Source: Xanthostigma xanthostigma
Taxonomy: Eukaryota; Arthropoda; Insecta; Raphidioptera; Raphidiidae
Assembly (NCBI GenBank): GCA_963575645.1
Contig: OY754465.1
Span: 43,612,401 to 43,676,400 of the forward strand
Direction: 5' to 3'
DNA length: 64,000 nucleotides
Below, in pieces: positions 1 to 12,390 of the stretch. The notes below the pieces were generated by a model, which was not told the origin of the DNA, made no database searches, and saw nothing but the letters and a program-made list of their open reading frames with translations. Both the position numbers and the translations under genes were made by a program. Each line of letters begins with the position of its first letter. The first letter of the stretch is position 1.

Positions 1-350
1 ATCTGTAATCTAGTGTGAGGATTTAGTTTAATCTTTATTTATAAAAACTAAAATGGATATTGTTTGTACAATTATTTATCTATTAAAAAAACACTAGTCG
101 CAGTGCCAAATCCTGCCGACTAAATAGTTTGCTAAATTCTTTTAATCAGTTCGTTATATCCGAATTTCGCAATACACAAAAATGGCGGGACTTGAAATTA
201 AGATCATTAGGAACGGTAGCTCGGTGAACATAAGGACGTTATAACGAAGTTCTACTGTACATTCATTTTGATATTTGGCTGTATATATCCTTAAATTTGT
301 ATTTGGTCACATAGTTAACCACATCATCTGTTAGAATGGTCACATTTTTA

Positions 351-1112
351 AACGCTTTATATTAGTTTGGGTTGTAAATATGTATGTTGTATGTATGTTG
401 TATGTATCTAACTATGTATGTAACTATGTGTAACGGAATCTTTGAGCATAATTTTCACCAATTTCCCGAAGTCTGATTAATTTGAAACTTTGCATACGTA
501 TCAAGGACCGATGACAATGCAATAATTTGATAACAGTTTCCCATTATCCTTATTAGGACCCCCAGGATTAATAAATTCTTTTATAGATCCTCTGTAGTAA
601 ACGCTTTATTTTCACCAATTTCCCGAAGTCTGATTAATTTGAAACTTTGCATACGTATCAAGGACCGATGACAATGCAATAATTTGATAACAGTTTCCCA
701 TTATCCTTATTAGGACCCCCAGGATTAATAAATTCTTTTATAGATCCTCAGATTAATTTGAAACTTTGCATACGTATCAAGGACCGATGACAATGCAATA
801 ATTTGATAACAGTTTCCCATTATCCTTATTAGGACCCCCAGGATTAATAAATTCTTTTATAGATCCTCAAACTAAAAAGTGAAAAATAAAATATAGTTTA
901 AAAAAAACTAAAAAACACGCTTTATATCGCACTAAAAAGTAAAAAATAATTGTTTTAAAATAAGCTTAAAAAGCGTTGGGCGCTCGATGTACGAAAATGT
1001 GGAACAAAGCGCCCCACGCTTTTTAAGCTTATTTTAAAACAATTATTTTTTACTTTTTAGTGCGATATAAAGCGTGTTTTTTAGTTTTTTTTAAACTATA
1101 TTTTATTCTCAA
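351..1112 (+). repeat. Foldback repeat, copy 1, with internal tandem triplication
   Basis: Positions 885-1105 form a long hairpin. About 95 bases before a 35-40-base loop (GGGCGCTCG... side) are the reverse complement of the bases after it. Upstream, a segment of about 140 bases (TTCACCAATTTCCCGAAG... to ...TATAGATCCTC) is repeated: 454-592, 611-749, and a partial third copy 750-869. A second, inverted copy without the triplication lies at 24012-24459. This is a non-autonomous DNA element and no ORF was found. A short TATG-rich microsatellite lies at 378-430. Confidence 0.8.
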
Positions 1113-2227
1113 AATATTCGGCAAGCATTTAAACAATCTAAAATCTGTACATCTTCATTATTATCCTTATGCTGGGTTGCAGAAAGAACTGTCAAAAAAA
1201 TTTATTTGACAATGATCTTAGATTGTGATAATATGATAACAATTTTTATACAACAGGAGCAGTCTAATGGAGTGAAACTCCTTGTCATGTTTAACACTAA
1301 ATTGTATACGCAGACTGATCTACATAGAAACATATCGCTTTGAAAGCTAAATTTTAATCAAAATTCATAGAAAAATCTTATTTAGAAATGGAAATCGGAC
1401 AGAAAACTATGTTTATCGTCGTTGGCTCTGTAATACCTCTTATGTGCAAAAAGAAAAATTTGCAGGAAAGGCCAAAAAGTGGTTATTTCAGCAATGGATG
1501 GTAAGAACAAGCAATTTCAGAGGTATATTACTAATTCATACTTATCTTCACTATACGTGTTTAATTAATTAAAACGAAGTATTTTCTTAAAAACTATTTA
1601 ACGTTAATTTCGGATTTATTGGCACATGGGAGGAATTATTTGATACAACTTTTCACATAAGAGTTACTTCCCTTTGTTGGTTACTGTAAAATTAATTTGG
1701 AGGTATTACTAGTGTATAGCTAGAGCTCCGTTTCCTGAATCTTTTCATCTAAAAAACGTAAAATCTGCCAACTATGCACATAATAGCTTATTACAGAACC
1801 AAAGACGTAATTAATTATTTTTCGAGCAGGATCTATTTGAAATTCTACAATGCTTTTCTTATGGAGAAATATGTGTGGTCGCAAATCACAATATAAGGTC
1901 GCAAACAGATTTTTTGACAATGCTTTGTGCAGCCCGCAGTGTTAAGGTAGGTTCTGAATTGTATCAAAATTGGTCCCGTCGCTCTTTCGAGTAATGTCGC
2001 TACATATTGACAAGACTTGAAAACACGTTCATCTATCTAGAAAATACTCGAAATAAATAGATATTATTACGTGTATAATAAACTGATAATATTTTAAACA
2101 GAGGTCGATTTTATTTTATATTTTAATTGCTTAATTAATATTTCCTTTGGCAATTTTGTATAATCTTGAATTCCATCATTTTTTCATAAATGGGGCAGCT
2201 GATCCGTCTAGCGTGGCGCCCTTAGCT
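1113..2227. other. No gene recognised
   Basis: AT-rich sequence without a convincing exon or repeat boundary. One short open stretch at about 1386-1500 is flanked by splice-like signals. It is open in two frames and matches nothing I recognise. Confidence 0.5.
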
Positions 2228-3372
2228 AAAGGCTGCTGCGCACGAAGCAGTTTTGCGGCTGGTTTCGCTGCTGAACTTGTGATGACTGTAAAAATGGAAA
2301 TGTCGTATTTGCGCTCTCCGCTGCGTTGGCACTAGGGCATGCAGAACCGGGTCCGGTTCTATATTTTGCACACCCGGTTCTAGGGGTAGTCGGAACCGGT
2401 TCACCCGGTTCTACCCGGTTCCAAGCGAACAAATCGTATTTTTTATATATTTTTTTGTATAAATGATAATGGAGAGTTTGGTTACGTAGGAATTATAATG
2501 AGGTAATGAATAAAATCCAATTTGATATTAACTGATTATATAATTAACAAAAACTAACTTTTGAAACTATTATTAAATAATCAACAAAAACTTACTCTTG
2601 GAACGCTTATTCAATAATAAACAAAAACCTACTCTTGGAACTATTATTAAATGATCTACTAGAACTAACTCTTGAAACAATTTAAATAATTTGGTTTGAA
2701 TTTTTTTGGTTTGCAGATGACAGAAAATTAGGAAATAATAGTACCTACTTAAATAATAGATACTAAAACACTTAAAACAGAACACGCGCGTAATTTAAAT
2801 TAGCAATTAATACAAAATTATAATAATCTTATCAGAACCGGGCCAACCCGGTTCCATCGCTCAGAACCGGTTCCACAGACTTATTGAAATACCCGGATAT
2901 ACCCGGGTATTTCAGAACCGGGTACACCCGGGTGCATGCCCTAGTTGGCACAAGCTGGATTTCAAATTTAGAACCGAGCCTATTTTTTATGCTTGAATCT
3001 CTGCTGACTTTGATCAAGTGCCAATCAGAACACAAAATCATGTCACGTAGACGACTTGGGCAAACATATCGACATAATAGGTATGTTCCAAGCAGCCAGC
3101 AAACAGTAACCAAACCGTCACCCGCATGTGCAGTAGCTAGAACGAAACTGTATCGGTTTTGTTACTGCTGGCAGCTTGGAACATACCTCATGTGTGTTCT
3201 GCTTAGAGACAATAAACGCTTATTTTTGTTAGCATTTAAACTGCCACGGCGCGCGCGCCCGAACCATTTACAAAATACAAATCCAGCATCAAAACATGCA
3301 TCGTGTGAAGCCAACACATATACAAACCAACGCAAAATCTAGCGCTATAATCTGCCTCGTGTGAGCGACCTT
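2228..3372. mobile_element. MITE with AAGGCYGCTG-type ends, copy 1, interrupted
   Basis: The left end (AAAGGCTGCTGCGCACGA) and the right end (TCGTGTGAGCGACCTT) are imperfect inverted repeats. The same family occurs at 60392-60826 with matching interior, including the GCGCGCGC stretch and the 'caatcagaa' and 'catgtcacg' blocks. A hAT element (2333-2943) has inserted into it. Without that insert the element is about 530 bp. The ORFs inside are chance reading frames. Confidence 0.7.
2333..2943. mobile_element. hAT-type MITE nested in another MITE
   Basis: Ends are TAGGGCATGCA and TGCATGCCCTA, perfect inverted repeats flanked by an exact 8-bp duplication GTTGGCAC (2325-2332 and 2944-2951). An 8-bp duplication and a TAGGG terminus are hAT hallmarks. 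The interior has many ACCGGTT/ACCCGG-type words near both ends and a tandem repeat of about 50 bases at 2550-2680. It encodes no transposase. Confidence 0.88.
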
Positions 3373-3854
3373 AATTTACAAATAGTGTGTAAGGTGTATA
3401 AAGAGGTTAAGTGGTTAAAATTGTGCGGGTTTACAGTAAAGGGTTAAATGTGTTGTTGTTAAATATCTTTAATAAAACGCCCACTAATTTGCATACTGTA
3501 ACAGCTGACTCGATGTAATAACTCTTACATAACCTCACAAATGCAAGTGATTTCCGCGCGTGATGTGTTGTAAACTTGTAACTACGTAAGCGCAGTTCAC
3601 ATAAATACTATCAACTGAACTACTTTCCTGTTGTGTTGTGCAATAAACAAATGACCGACGTGAACGGATCTACGCATTCGGCGCAAACATGGAGTTTAGC
3701 GATTGGGAGACAAACAGAAAGAAGTGGCTTGACAAAATTGAACAAGACAGGACCAACAGGAGAGCGTTTTTGCAATCGGTTGGTTCGTTGGTTTTAAATT
3801 AGTTAATAAAAACGTTTGGTATCGTGCTTCGGTTTAGAAAAGCTTTTAGACGGA

Positions 3855-4145
3855 GAGCTGGCTACGGAGAAAATGGGTGACTGCGAAAAATCAGTGCTTT
3901 TCTGGCAATTTTTATACTTATTCTGTAATTCAAAACTAGATTATATATAATATATAATCTAGTTTTGAATTACAGAATAAGTATAGAAGTTGCACTGATT
4001 TTTCGCAACATTAGCGCCTTCTGGCGGCTCTTTATCTTCCGCCTAGCCTTCTGGCAATTTTTTCCCTGCTTACTTGTACAATCTCCTATTATTATGCAAA
4101 TTTTCAGCTCTGCGCCGAGTCACCCATTTTCTCCGTAGCCAGCTC
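3855..4145. repeat. Inverted-repeat element with perfect inner palindrome
   Basis: Outer arms GAGCTGGCTACGGAG... and ...CTCCGTAGCCAGCTC are inverted over about 28 bases. Inside, 3914-3984 is a near-perfect 71-nt palindrome centred in a TATATA stretch. Non-coding. It resembles a foldback MITE of unknown superfamily. Confidence 0.65.
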
Positions 4146-4694
4146 TTATCCATTTTGACAGTATTGCATTTGTTATACAAAAGTGTAATCATGGATTATA
4201 TACCCAACGTATACTTTTCAGTGTAAATTTCACTGAGCTATCTACACTCACTTAGCACCGTAGCTATGGCCTGTCAATAGGAACTTGAGCCAGGGACGTA
4301 AACCCCTAATGGCGTGATCAGGGATGCGAGTCGTATAGTATTGAGTAAAAAAATGTAGGTATCAAACAAAGAATTTTTGAGAGCACGAAATCAGACTTTC
4401 GCCCTAGGTGCCAGAGACCTTGTCACCTTAGCTACGACACTGATATACTAAACACAGCTATTACTGAATTTGCAGGGAATTAAAAATTATTTATGCAATC
4501 TTTTGAGAGCCAGGATTTTTCGAGTTGCTGAACACTTTACAACTGTGTGCCATTTAACAGGACTAAATTTCTGTTTCTCTTTTGATAAATTATAGATACA
4601 GTACGGGATTTATATTAAGATACAATTAAAAGAAAAGATTTAGAAATTACGTTCTGCTTGCTGGACAAAATCTTTCAATTAGTACATTGCTTTA

Positions 4695-5215
4695 CAGGGT
4701 GGCCACAGATCTGGAATTTTCTGGGAGTTTAATGCAACCTGGAATTATCAGGGAATTTTACAAAGTATCAGGGAGAAATAGCATTTTGGATTTTAAATTT
4801 TTTGTTGTTGTTTAAAACTGTCTTCAGACTCGAAAAACGTTTTCCCAAGCTTTATAAATTCCTGGTCATTGAGCCTCGTGTGCAAGCTTCAATTTGGTAT
4901 TTTTTTGTTCGCTATCCGACTATTTATCCGATAAAGCGGAAAGAATCCTTTGGTTTCTACCATCGAAATCTCTAATTAATGATCGTACAGTAAAAAGAAG
5001 GTTTACTGTGCCATGCCATCATTAGTTTAAGAGATAAAGTTTTGTTTGCTTGAAAACATGCGAGAAAATTGTTTTGATGCTCAATTTCGATTTGAAAAAG
5101 TACAAAAAGATAATTTTAATCAAAACTTTAAATATCTCGATCATACAAATAAGATATTCAAATCATGGAAAAGTATAATAAATTTCCTGGAAAGAGATTT
5201 CAGGGAAAGAGATCA
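4695..5215 (+). mobile_element. hAT-type MITE (CAGGGTGGCCAC end), right end lost
   Basis: Begins with CAGGGTGGCCACAG, a typical hAT terminus. The following 500 bases match the element at 18696-19273, including the shared block around 'gaaaacatgcgagaaaattg'. The matching right terminus is missing, so this copy is truncated. The 71-residue ORF here recurs in the other copy and is an element shadow. Confidence 0.7.
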
Positions 5216-5889
5216 GTTTTCATCTGACGTAATTGCGCCTAGATTTTGTTGGATAACCTAATCATAATTTATTTAATCTTTCATTTGTGTATCTTACATA
5301 AATAGCAGATGAACGTTCGATTCGGCACAAGATACTGTCAGTTTTGGAAAAACGACTCATTCCTATGCAATGCGCAATTCGTCGTGTGTGTTCGTACCCG
5401 ATTGTTTTTTCCGATCGAACAGAATAAATTTAGTCTTTTTTTATCATTTTGTTATTCTGATTCAAAGTGACATTGAAGTAATATTGTTGTTTTAAAATTT
5501 AAATAAATAAAACTTGACAGTAATAAAAATCGGACAATTGAAATAAATGCGCCTTAATTTATTTAAAAAGCCATTAATTTAGTATGAAGTGTCTATAAAT
5601 AAATCACGACATGTTTAACTTAATAAAAAACATTATTATAATTAAATGAACCGATGCAATAATAAATTGAGCGATTCAACGGCGGACCAATCGAGAGCTC
5701 GGCTATGACGAAAGCGTTTCTTAAAATTTATTTTAAGTTTAAATGTACAACGCTTGAAAGTGTAAATTGTCACATAGTGCGGTGGCCACGAGATAAAAAT
5801 GATGATGCGAAATTTTGGGTAACGTTTTCAGTATTTTCAGATCGTTTTTTTTAGAACTCTAGAAATGGCACATTATCATCTATCTACAC
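5216..5889. other. No feature recognised
   Basis: AT-rich, with no splice-compatible ORF and no repeat that I could pair elsewhere in the window. 5882-5889 is the left target duplication of the next element. Confidence 0.4.
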
Positions 5890-6425
5890 CAGAGATCCCC
5901 AAACTTTTTTGTCTCGTAGACCACTTGCCATGTTTTTCGGTTTTGGGTAGACCCCCTGCTTATCTGATATTGATTTTTTGTAAATTCATTAATTTCAAAT
6001 GTATTTTTGACAACCGGTATAGTGCTACTCACTTTGAACGATTTAAATTTATAACGGTAGTGAAGTGTAGTGTGAAATGTTTAGTTTTATACATTTATTA
6101 ATTAGATTCAAATTAAACGAATCAAATTAAAATTTACTTTCTGTTACATAAAATAACTAAGCAAAAAATAAATGCCTTTAGTGTGAGGGATGAACCTGAT
6201 GCTTTAATAATAAATTTTCAACATTTGGCATCAATTTAGTTAGATTTAATCTTAAATCTCTTCGGTTAACGGTGTCCAGTTTATTTATTTTTTTGTTAGG
6301 AGATTCACTATCGTTGACCCCCATTTTCATTTCACGGACCCCCACTTTTTTTCCCGCTGACATGGACCCTTTGTAAGTTGTCGTCGACCCCTGGGGGTCG
6401 ATATAGACCACTTTGGGAATCACTT
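5890..6425. mobile_element. hAT-type MITE with exact 8-bp duplication
   Basis: Left end CAGAGATCCCCAAAC. The right end reads, reversed, AAGTGATTCCCAAAGTGG, a diverged hAT-type inverted repeat. It is flanked by ATCTACAC at 5882-5889 and again at 6426-6433. Non-coding inside; ORFs on both strands are shadows. Confidence 0.75.
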
Positions 6426-6433
6426 ATCTACAC

Positions 6434-7055
6434 CAATACATAAAATTCCTTGTATGCTTGTGTGTATGAATGGATTTAACTTCAATACTATTTGACGAAT
6501 TTTATTGAAATGTTTCTTATTATTCCAGAAGTGCTATATTTTATCGCAAAGTTAATTAATATAATTTAATATAAATTCTGACGTACCTATACCTTAAATT
6601 ATATTATATTTCAAATACTCCTCTTACATGAAAAATTCGGCTCCGGAAATCTGGACTGTTTTTTTTATTATTCCGAAAATATCTCTAATCCCTAAAAAAA
6701 AGCGGGGCTAAAATATTAATATTCTAATTGAAACCCTAATCGCGAAATCTTCTTCGTCATACACAGCTGACCGAAATTCTTTCACTAACAAATATTTTGA
6801 TTCTAAATGGAATGGAAGCGGTGCAATTTTATTTAATTATAAAATCTGCACGAATTTTGTTCGTGTGGTGGAAGGTGTCTCAACACATGTGAACAACAAC
6901 CCTGTAAACAAATCTTCAATAGTTTTAAGTAGCCTGGAAAGTTCTAATCTAAAATGGATTCAAATTTCCTGTTATCCGCTTTACTCGAACGTGAAAACAA
7001 TTGAAATTAGTTCATTTATAATATGACTTCAATTTTTTCTTTTTTGTTTTTGCAG
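6434..7055. other. Intron or upstream sequence of Ect4
   Basis: AT-rich, no repeat identified. It ends in a pyrimidine-rich tract and TTTTTGCAG, the 3' splice site of the exon at 7056. Confidence 0.5.
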
Positions 7056-7175
7056 ATGTCGGATTTTCCGACCGTGGAGGGGTCTCAGAACGGTACAGAC
7101 ATGGCGTCCGTTATGGAGAACTTCCAGAAAAAAGGGCTTACATCAAGGCCCACAGTTACCACGAATTCATCACAG
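7056..7175 (+). CDS. Ect4: SARM1/Ect4, upstream coding exon (N-terminal extension)
   Basis: A 120-nt exon of exactly 40 codons, phase 0 at both ends, between TTTTTGCAG and a GTTTGT donor. It encodes MSDFPTVEGSQ...TTNSSQ and has no recognisable domain. It is placed in Ect4 because it is collinear and in phase with the exons at 14117 and 16958 and with the SARM core exon. The first codon is ATG directly after the acceptor. It may therefore be an internal exon with earlier exons outside the window, or the first coding exon behind a non-coding leader. The peptide is polar and probably disordered. Membership in the gene is an inference from phase and context. Confidence 0.7.
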
Positions 7176-7363
7176 GTTTGTTTCTTCTTATTATCATAAT
7201 GCTATGGGCTAAAAAAATTGCATGTGTCGCCATACTCGGTGTGCAAATTCTTATACTGCCATACTTGAAAGTAACACAATAAAATTTATTTTAACACTAC
7301 ACGAAACAGAAGTGAAGCTTACGCAAAAAGTAGGTCCGCTAAACATTGATTTTAAGTTAGGTA

Positions 7364-7797
7364 TAAGTATAATAATAATTCGTTTAACATCCGTTTCTCG
7401 ACTTTATCTCATAAGAGACGCCATTCGCACCATTATTATTTTTTTTCTACCACACTTTCCGTTATTTTCTACAATTTTTAAACTTCAACTTAATTAATAG
7501 CAATGGGCGAATGAAGAAATTTTTATGAAATTAAGATAAGGTATAGGCAAATTTGGAGCATAGGAGTTGACAGGTAATCGGCCATGGCCTTGAATATGAA
7601 ACCATTTTGATATTTATCTGGAATTGTTGAGGGAAACCATGGAAAACCTCAACAAGATGGCCGGTACAGGAATTACCGTTTCTCGGCGAAAGGCAGTGGG
7701 AAAAATTCACAGCCACATCTGCCCCCGCCTGGATTCGAACCCGGTACCTCCCGAATGCGACTCTAGTACTCTAACTGCTACGCCACCCCGCTCGGTG
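7364..7797 (-). mobile_element. tRNA-derived SINE, family 1, copy a
   Basis: On the - strand the tRNA-like head has a box A-like stretch (GGCGTAGCAGTTAGAG) and box B (GGTTCGAATCC) at 7725-7797. A body of about 300 bases follows and then an ATT-rich tail near 7364-7382. The body matches 10031-10470 on the other strand from head to tail (for example 'ggccatggcc...', 'ggttttccatgg'). It lies 15 bp from the large foldback element. Confidence 0.8.
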
Positions 7798-7812
7798 ATT
7801 CTGAGTTATATA

Positions 7813-9585
7813 CACTAGTAACAAAAATTAAAGGATATAAAAAAAAATCTAAATTTTTGGGTAATATTCAACGAGCTGTAACTCCGAGGGAAATGATTGT
7901 ACAGAAAATAAAAAAAAAGCAAATTATAGCTCCAAGTATCTAGTTTTCAGGTATGACCATGAATTTTTTTTTTATGTTTTAGTCTGGAGAAATTTTAAAG
8001 AAACTACCAAACAAAAAATTTTCCAAATTTTTTCTTGTCTAAAAAAAGGTATACGGACTTCAAAAAATTTTTTTCCATCATTCCACTCGAAAACTCTCGT
8101 AGAAAATTTAATGCCCTTTAATTTGATGTACTCATGAAGCCTGTACGATGATTTGCCGCAGAGTTATCGTCAATCAAAGCCAAAAGCATCTTTTTAACTT
8201 TAATAACCAATAACTCTGGAAATAATGATCGTATAGAAAATCGATGGGGGGTTTTGAAAACTTCACAATATTCCCTATAAGATACTGTGAATGGCTATTG
8301 ACGAAAAAATATTTTTCGAAGCAAAAATCTTGATTGAAAAAAGGATAAAAATTTGCGTAATTAAGGATATTTGGATAAATTGGTATAACTTTGGATAAAA
8401 TGGATGAACGAAGGATATCGTCAGTAATTTTTCAACCTTAAAGTGTCCTGAAAAATCCCTGAAAAATTCAAAACGATGCGATTTTTTTTTCTTAGTGCCC
8501 CGAAGCTTCAAATTTATTGTTTTTGCAAAAATCACCATTATGGGCAATTTTTCATTTGTTATTCATTTTTTCAATGAAAAAAAATTTTTTTTATCGATAA
8601 TCTGTATTTTTTCGATCGAAAAAATCGTGTTTGTTAAAAATTAAAAAAAAAAAATTTTAATTTTTTTCAAAAATTTTTTTTTCGAAAATTTTTTTTTCGA
8701 AAATTTTTTTTTTCAAAATTTTTTTTTGTTAACGTCTTCAGAATGCTCCATTATTGTCAAAAAAAATTAACTGGATTTTTTTTACCACTGCAACTGCCTT
8801 AGTTTTAAATGTCAACTTAAAAAATCAATAAAAAAAATCGATATACCCCCCAGTGGATGTCGGCTTTTCTTCACACTAAACGTGAATTTAAAGCTTCGGG
8901 GCACTAAGAAAAAAAAATCGCATCGTTTTGAATTTTTCAGGGATTTTTCAGGACACTTTAAGGTTGAAAAATTACTGACGATATCCTTCGTTCATCCATT
9001 TTATCCAAAGTTATACCAATTTATCCAAATATCCTTAATTACGCAAATTTTTATCCTTTTTTCAATCAAGATTTTTGCTTCGAAAAAAATTTTTTCGTCA
9101 ATAGCCATTCACAGTATCTTATAGGGAATATTGTGAAGTTTTCAAAACCCCCCATCGATTTTCTATACGATCATTATTTCCAGAGTTATTGGTTATTAAA
9201 GTTAAAAAGATGCTTTTGGCTTTGATTGACGATAACTCTGCGGCAAATCATCGTACAGGCTTCATGAGTACATCAAATTAAAGGGCATTAAATTTTCTAC
9301 GAGAGTTTTCGAGTGGAATGATGGAAAAAAATTTTTTGAAGTCCGTATACCTTTTTTTAGACAAGAAAAAATTTGGAAAATTTTTTGTTTGGTAGTTTCT
9401 TTAAAATTTCTCCAGACTAAAACATAAAAAAAAAATTCATGGTCATACCTGAAAACTAGATACTTGGAGCTATAATTTGCTTTTTTTTTATTTTCTGTAC
9501 AATCATTTCCCTCGGAGTTACAGCTCGTTGAATATTACCCAAAAATTTAGATTTTTTTTATATCCTTTAATTTTTGTTACTAGTG
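7813..9585. mobile_element. 1.8-kb foldback transposon with ~700-bp inverted arms
   Basis: Ends CACTAGTAACAAAAATTA and its reverse complement are flanked by TA on both sides (7811-7812, 9586-9587). The arms, 7813-8515 and 8884-9585, are near-identical inverted repeats, so the same ORF of about 80-90 codons appears on opposite strands at 8275-8547 and 8882-9124. The 370-bp centre is A/T homopolymer rich and contains smaller palindromes. There is no transposase. A TA duplication fits Tc1/mariner-type mobilisation, but the superfamily is an inference. Confidence 0.85.
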
Positions 9586-9589
9586 TACA

Positions 9590-10030
9590 ATTCGGCCGTC
9601 GACGGCTGCGTGTCGAACTTAAGCGCCGTCTAACAAATATCTAGCTAGTATGTTAGTTTTTCCGAACCGTCAGCCTTTGTAAGTACATGACAAAATTTGA
9701 CCATTCGACCAACGACACAAAACTACACAAAATTAACGCATGCAATAATGATTACTTTTTTAAGTTATATTTGGCGAGTTATAAAAAATGATGAGAGTGC
9801 CCACACTGTAACATAAAAGTTAACAGGACGAAGTTGCTCGCAAAAAAGGCTACCAACTGAATAGAGGTAGAAACGACCATTGACTTGCACTAGTGAAGAT
9901 GTCTTCGCCATATATCGTTGCGGTTTTTTTTTTGTTCCTTGAGTGAGGATTATAAAGTATGACAGAGATCGAGTTCGCATGCGCAGTCGTATTTATGCTA
10001 ATCTCACTCCAGTTATTTTATTATTTTATA
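9590..10030. other. No feature recognised
   Basis: Sequence between the foldback element and the second SINE copy. I see no exon and no repeat partner. Confidence 0.4.
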
Positions 10031-10470
10031 TCGAGCGGTGTAGTGTAGTAATGAGAGCAGTAGACTAGCATTCGGGAGATACCGGGCTAGAATCCCGGCG
10101 GGGCAAATGTGGCTGGAACTTTTTCCTGCTGCCTCTCTCCGAGAAACGGTAATTCCTGTATCGGCCATCTTGTTGAGGTTTTCCATGGTTTCTCTCAATA
10201 ATTCCATCATATATCGAGATGGTTTCTTATTAAAGGCCATGGCCGATTACCTGTCGAACACCTGTCTTCAAAAATTTGCCTACCTTATCCTAATGTCCTA
10301 AAATTACTTCATTCGTCCATTGCTATTAATTATAGTTGAAGTTGAAAAAATGTAGAAAATGACGGGAAGTGTGATAAATGGAAAATAGTGGTGCGAATGG
10401 CGTCTGTTATGACAAAGCCGAGAAACGGACGTTAAACGCATTGTTATTGTTATTTTATTATTTTAATTAT
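10031..10470 (+). mobile_element. tRNA-derived SINE, family 1, copy b
   Basis: The + strand carries the tRNA-like head (GGTGTAGTGTAGTAATGAGAGC and a box B variant GGGCTAGAATCCC, 10035-10110). A 320-base body matches the reverse complement of 7382-7720, and a tail of TTGTTATTGTTATTTTATT repeats follows. Copies a and b are oppositely oriented and flank the foldback element. Confidence 0.8.
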
Positions 10471-12239
10471 TTGTTTGCAAATTAAAATTTAGTTTTTAAT
10501 CACTCCAAAGAAGTACAACTTCTAACGCTCATACATGAGTTCACGCATTCTTTTTTTTCATAAATTAGTATTTAATAATATATATACATATGAAGATGAT
10601 TAGATGTTATTTTTATCAGTTCTGAAATACGAAGCTGGGATCTGGGTGTTGATGTCTATGGCTTAACTAAATAAATAAGGTGACTCACCTGATTAGTTAA
10701 ATACAGCAGAATAAAATAAAAATGAATCATTAAAATACGTCGCTTCAGTTTATAAAAATATATTTAATTTATTATAGAAATTGGGGTGATATAAACTTTA
10801 TTAACTATGAGGTAACTATTTAGTTGGGAGTTATATGAACTTCAACATAGGTCGCGTAATATCGAAAATTATTTTTCTTTGGCGTTAATCCAAAAATTTC
10901 ACGTATTACACTGAAACGTCATCAACACAGGAAAGGATTAGAAATTTTAAAAGAAAAAAATAGGTTTTTATAATTCAGCGTTTATTTTTGTGTTGAAAAT
11001 AATGATAGGCTAGTACAATTAGGCTTTTGAAAAAAAAATAATTATCGATGTTTTTATTGTATTTTAAAACTTTATTATAAATAATATTGATAATCGATGC
11101 GAAAAACTTTCAAAAAACTTTTTTTAAATTAATTATAAGCAATTTAAAATTGATAAAATATAAAAAAATCACGTGACTGCATACGCACTAAAATTGTTTT
11201 TGACACTTGTGACGTCATAATGTTAAAATGTATATACGCAGTATACTATCAATGGGGCTTCTACATGTGTATTGACTAACTATCCTAAATTTAGTATAAA
11301 AAAATTTTGTTGACAAGTAATTCTATTTAATAATGTGTGACAAAGCTTTTATAAAAGCCAATTCTGCTAATATACCTACTTACTGTAGATATTATTTATG
11401 ATCACAGATTTTCTAAAAAATGATACATTTTCGGTTCAATTCAGCTGAGGTTCGAGATGCTAAAGCATCAATGGAAGTTTCTTTTTTCACAAAATAATAT
11501 TGTGACTGCAATTTATGAGAAACTAAATATCTTCATTAAATATAACTAATTAATTTATTATTTATTATTATATTAATATAAATTAACATTATGACGTCAC
11601 ATAATGTTCGGGAAATGTCGGCGCGTTCTCGGAACTGGATACAAAAATTTATTTTTTATTTGATATAACTTTTGAATTATAACGAAAAGAAAAATAGTTT
11701 TGTTATAAAACTTTATATACGATCTTTCCATTTATGACAAAAAAAAATCATTCAAAAGCCCAATTGGCGGAACCTATTTGGTAACTAACTTATATAACCC
11801 TTTTTTTATTTACGACAAAACTTAAACGCTAAACTACTATAACAATTAAAAAAAAAACTTTTCAAAAAAGCTTTTGAATTGAATTTTGTCAATCTTCTGC
11901 CGTCGTTAATTTTGGTTCTGTACTGCTGCTTTCAGTACTTTTTTGACGCTATAGAAACTTCCTCATAAATACTAATAGTATTAATTATTAATTTTATTTT
12001 TGTGCGGTCAGGTTCCTAGTTTTTATAAATAATTAATTTTATTTTTTCCTTTTAGTTACCAACTCTGTCTTTTTTACACAATGTCATTTCAATTAATAGG
12101 TACATTAGGAAATACAACAGTCATTCATTACGCGCAACAAGAAATATGTAGAGATCCTACCTACACAACTTTCAGGTTGTCTGTAAAATAGCTTAGGTAC
12201 GCAATACGTAATACTTTTTTTTTCCTTGATCGCCATTTT
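10471..12239. other. Large Ect4 intron, no feature recognised
   Basis: Very AT-rich, with several TGACGTCA/GACGTCAC-like words (about 11210 and 11593). No exon with usable splice sites was recognised. Confidence 0.4.
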
Positions 12240-12390
12240 GTATTTTACGGCTGCCATTTTTGTTTTATAAAAACAAAACCTAGCCTATAACCATCGCACG
12301 GTTTAGACGAATCGATAGACACATCATTGATTAAAATCCATCCAGGTTGGGATGTTTTGAGAGTATAAAAACTCCCACATACATACATAA
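12240..12390 (-). repeat. Repeat family F, copy 1
   Basis: The reverse complement (…tctatcgattcgtct…ccgtgcga…ttataggctaggttttg…) matches 42320-42373 joined to 42731-42795. It shows the uninterrupted form of the site that is split by an insertion at 42374. The 119-residue ORF on this strand is a by-product. Confidence 0.65.

Noticed and set aside
1386..1500. Possible orphan exon with acceptor and GTAAGA donor
   Set aside because: Open in two frames, only about 38 codons, no recognised similarity and no neighbouring exon.
5046..5261. 71-codon ORF also present at 19076
   Set aside because: Shared only because both lie in the same hAT MITE family; no codon conservation beyond the repeat identity.
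8275..9124. Pair of matching 80-90-codon ORFs on opposite strands
   Set aside because: They are the same sequence in the two arms of the foldback element, low complexity and without domains.
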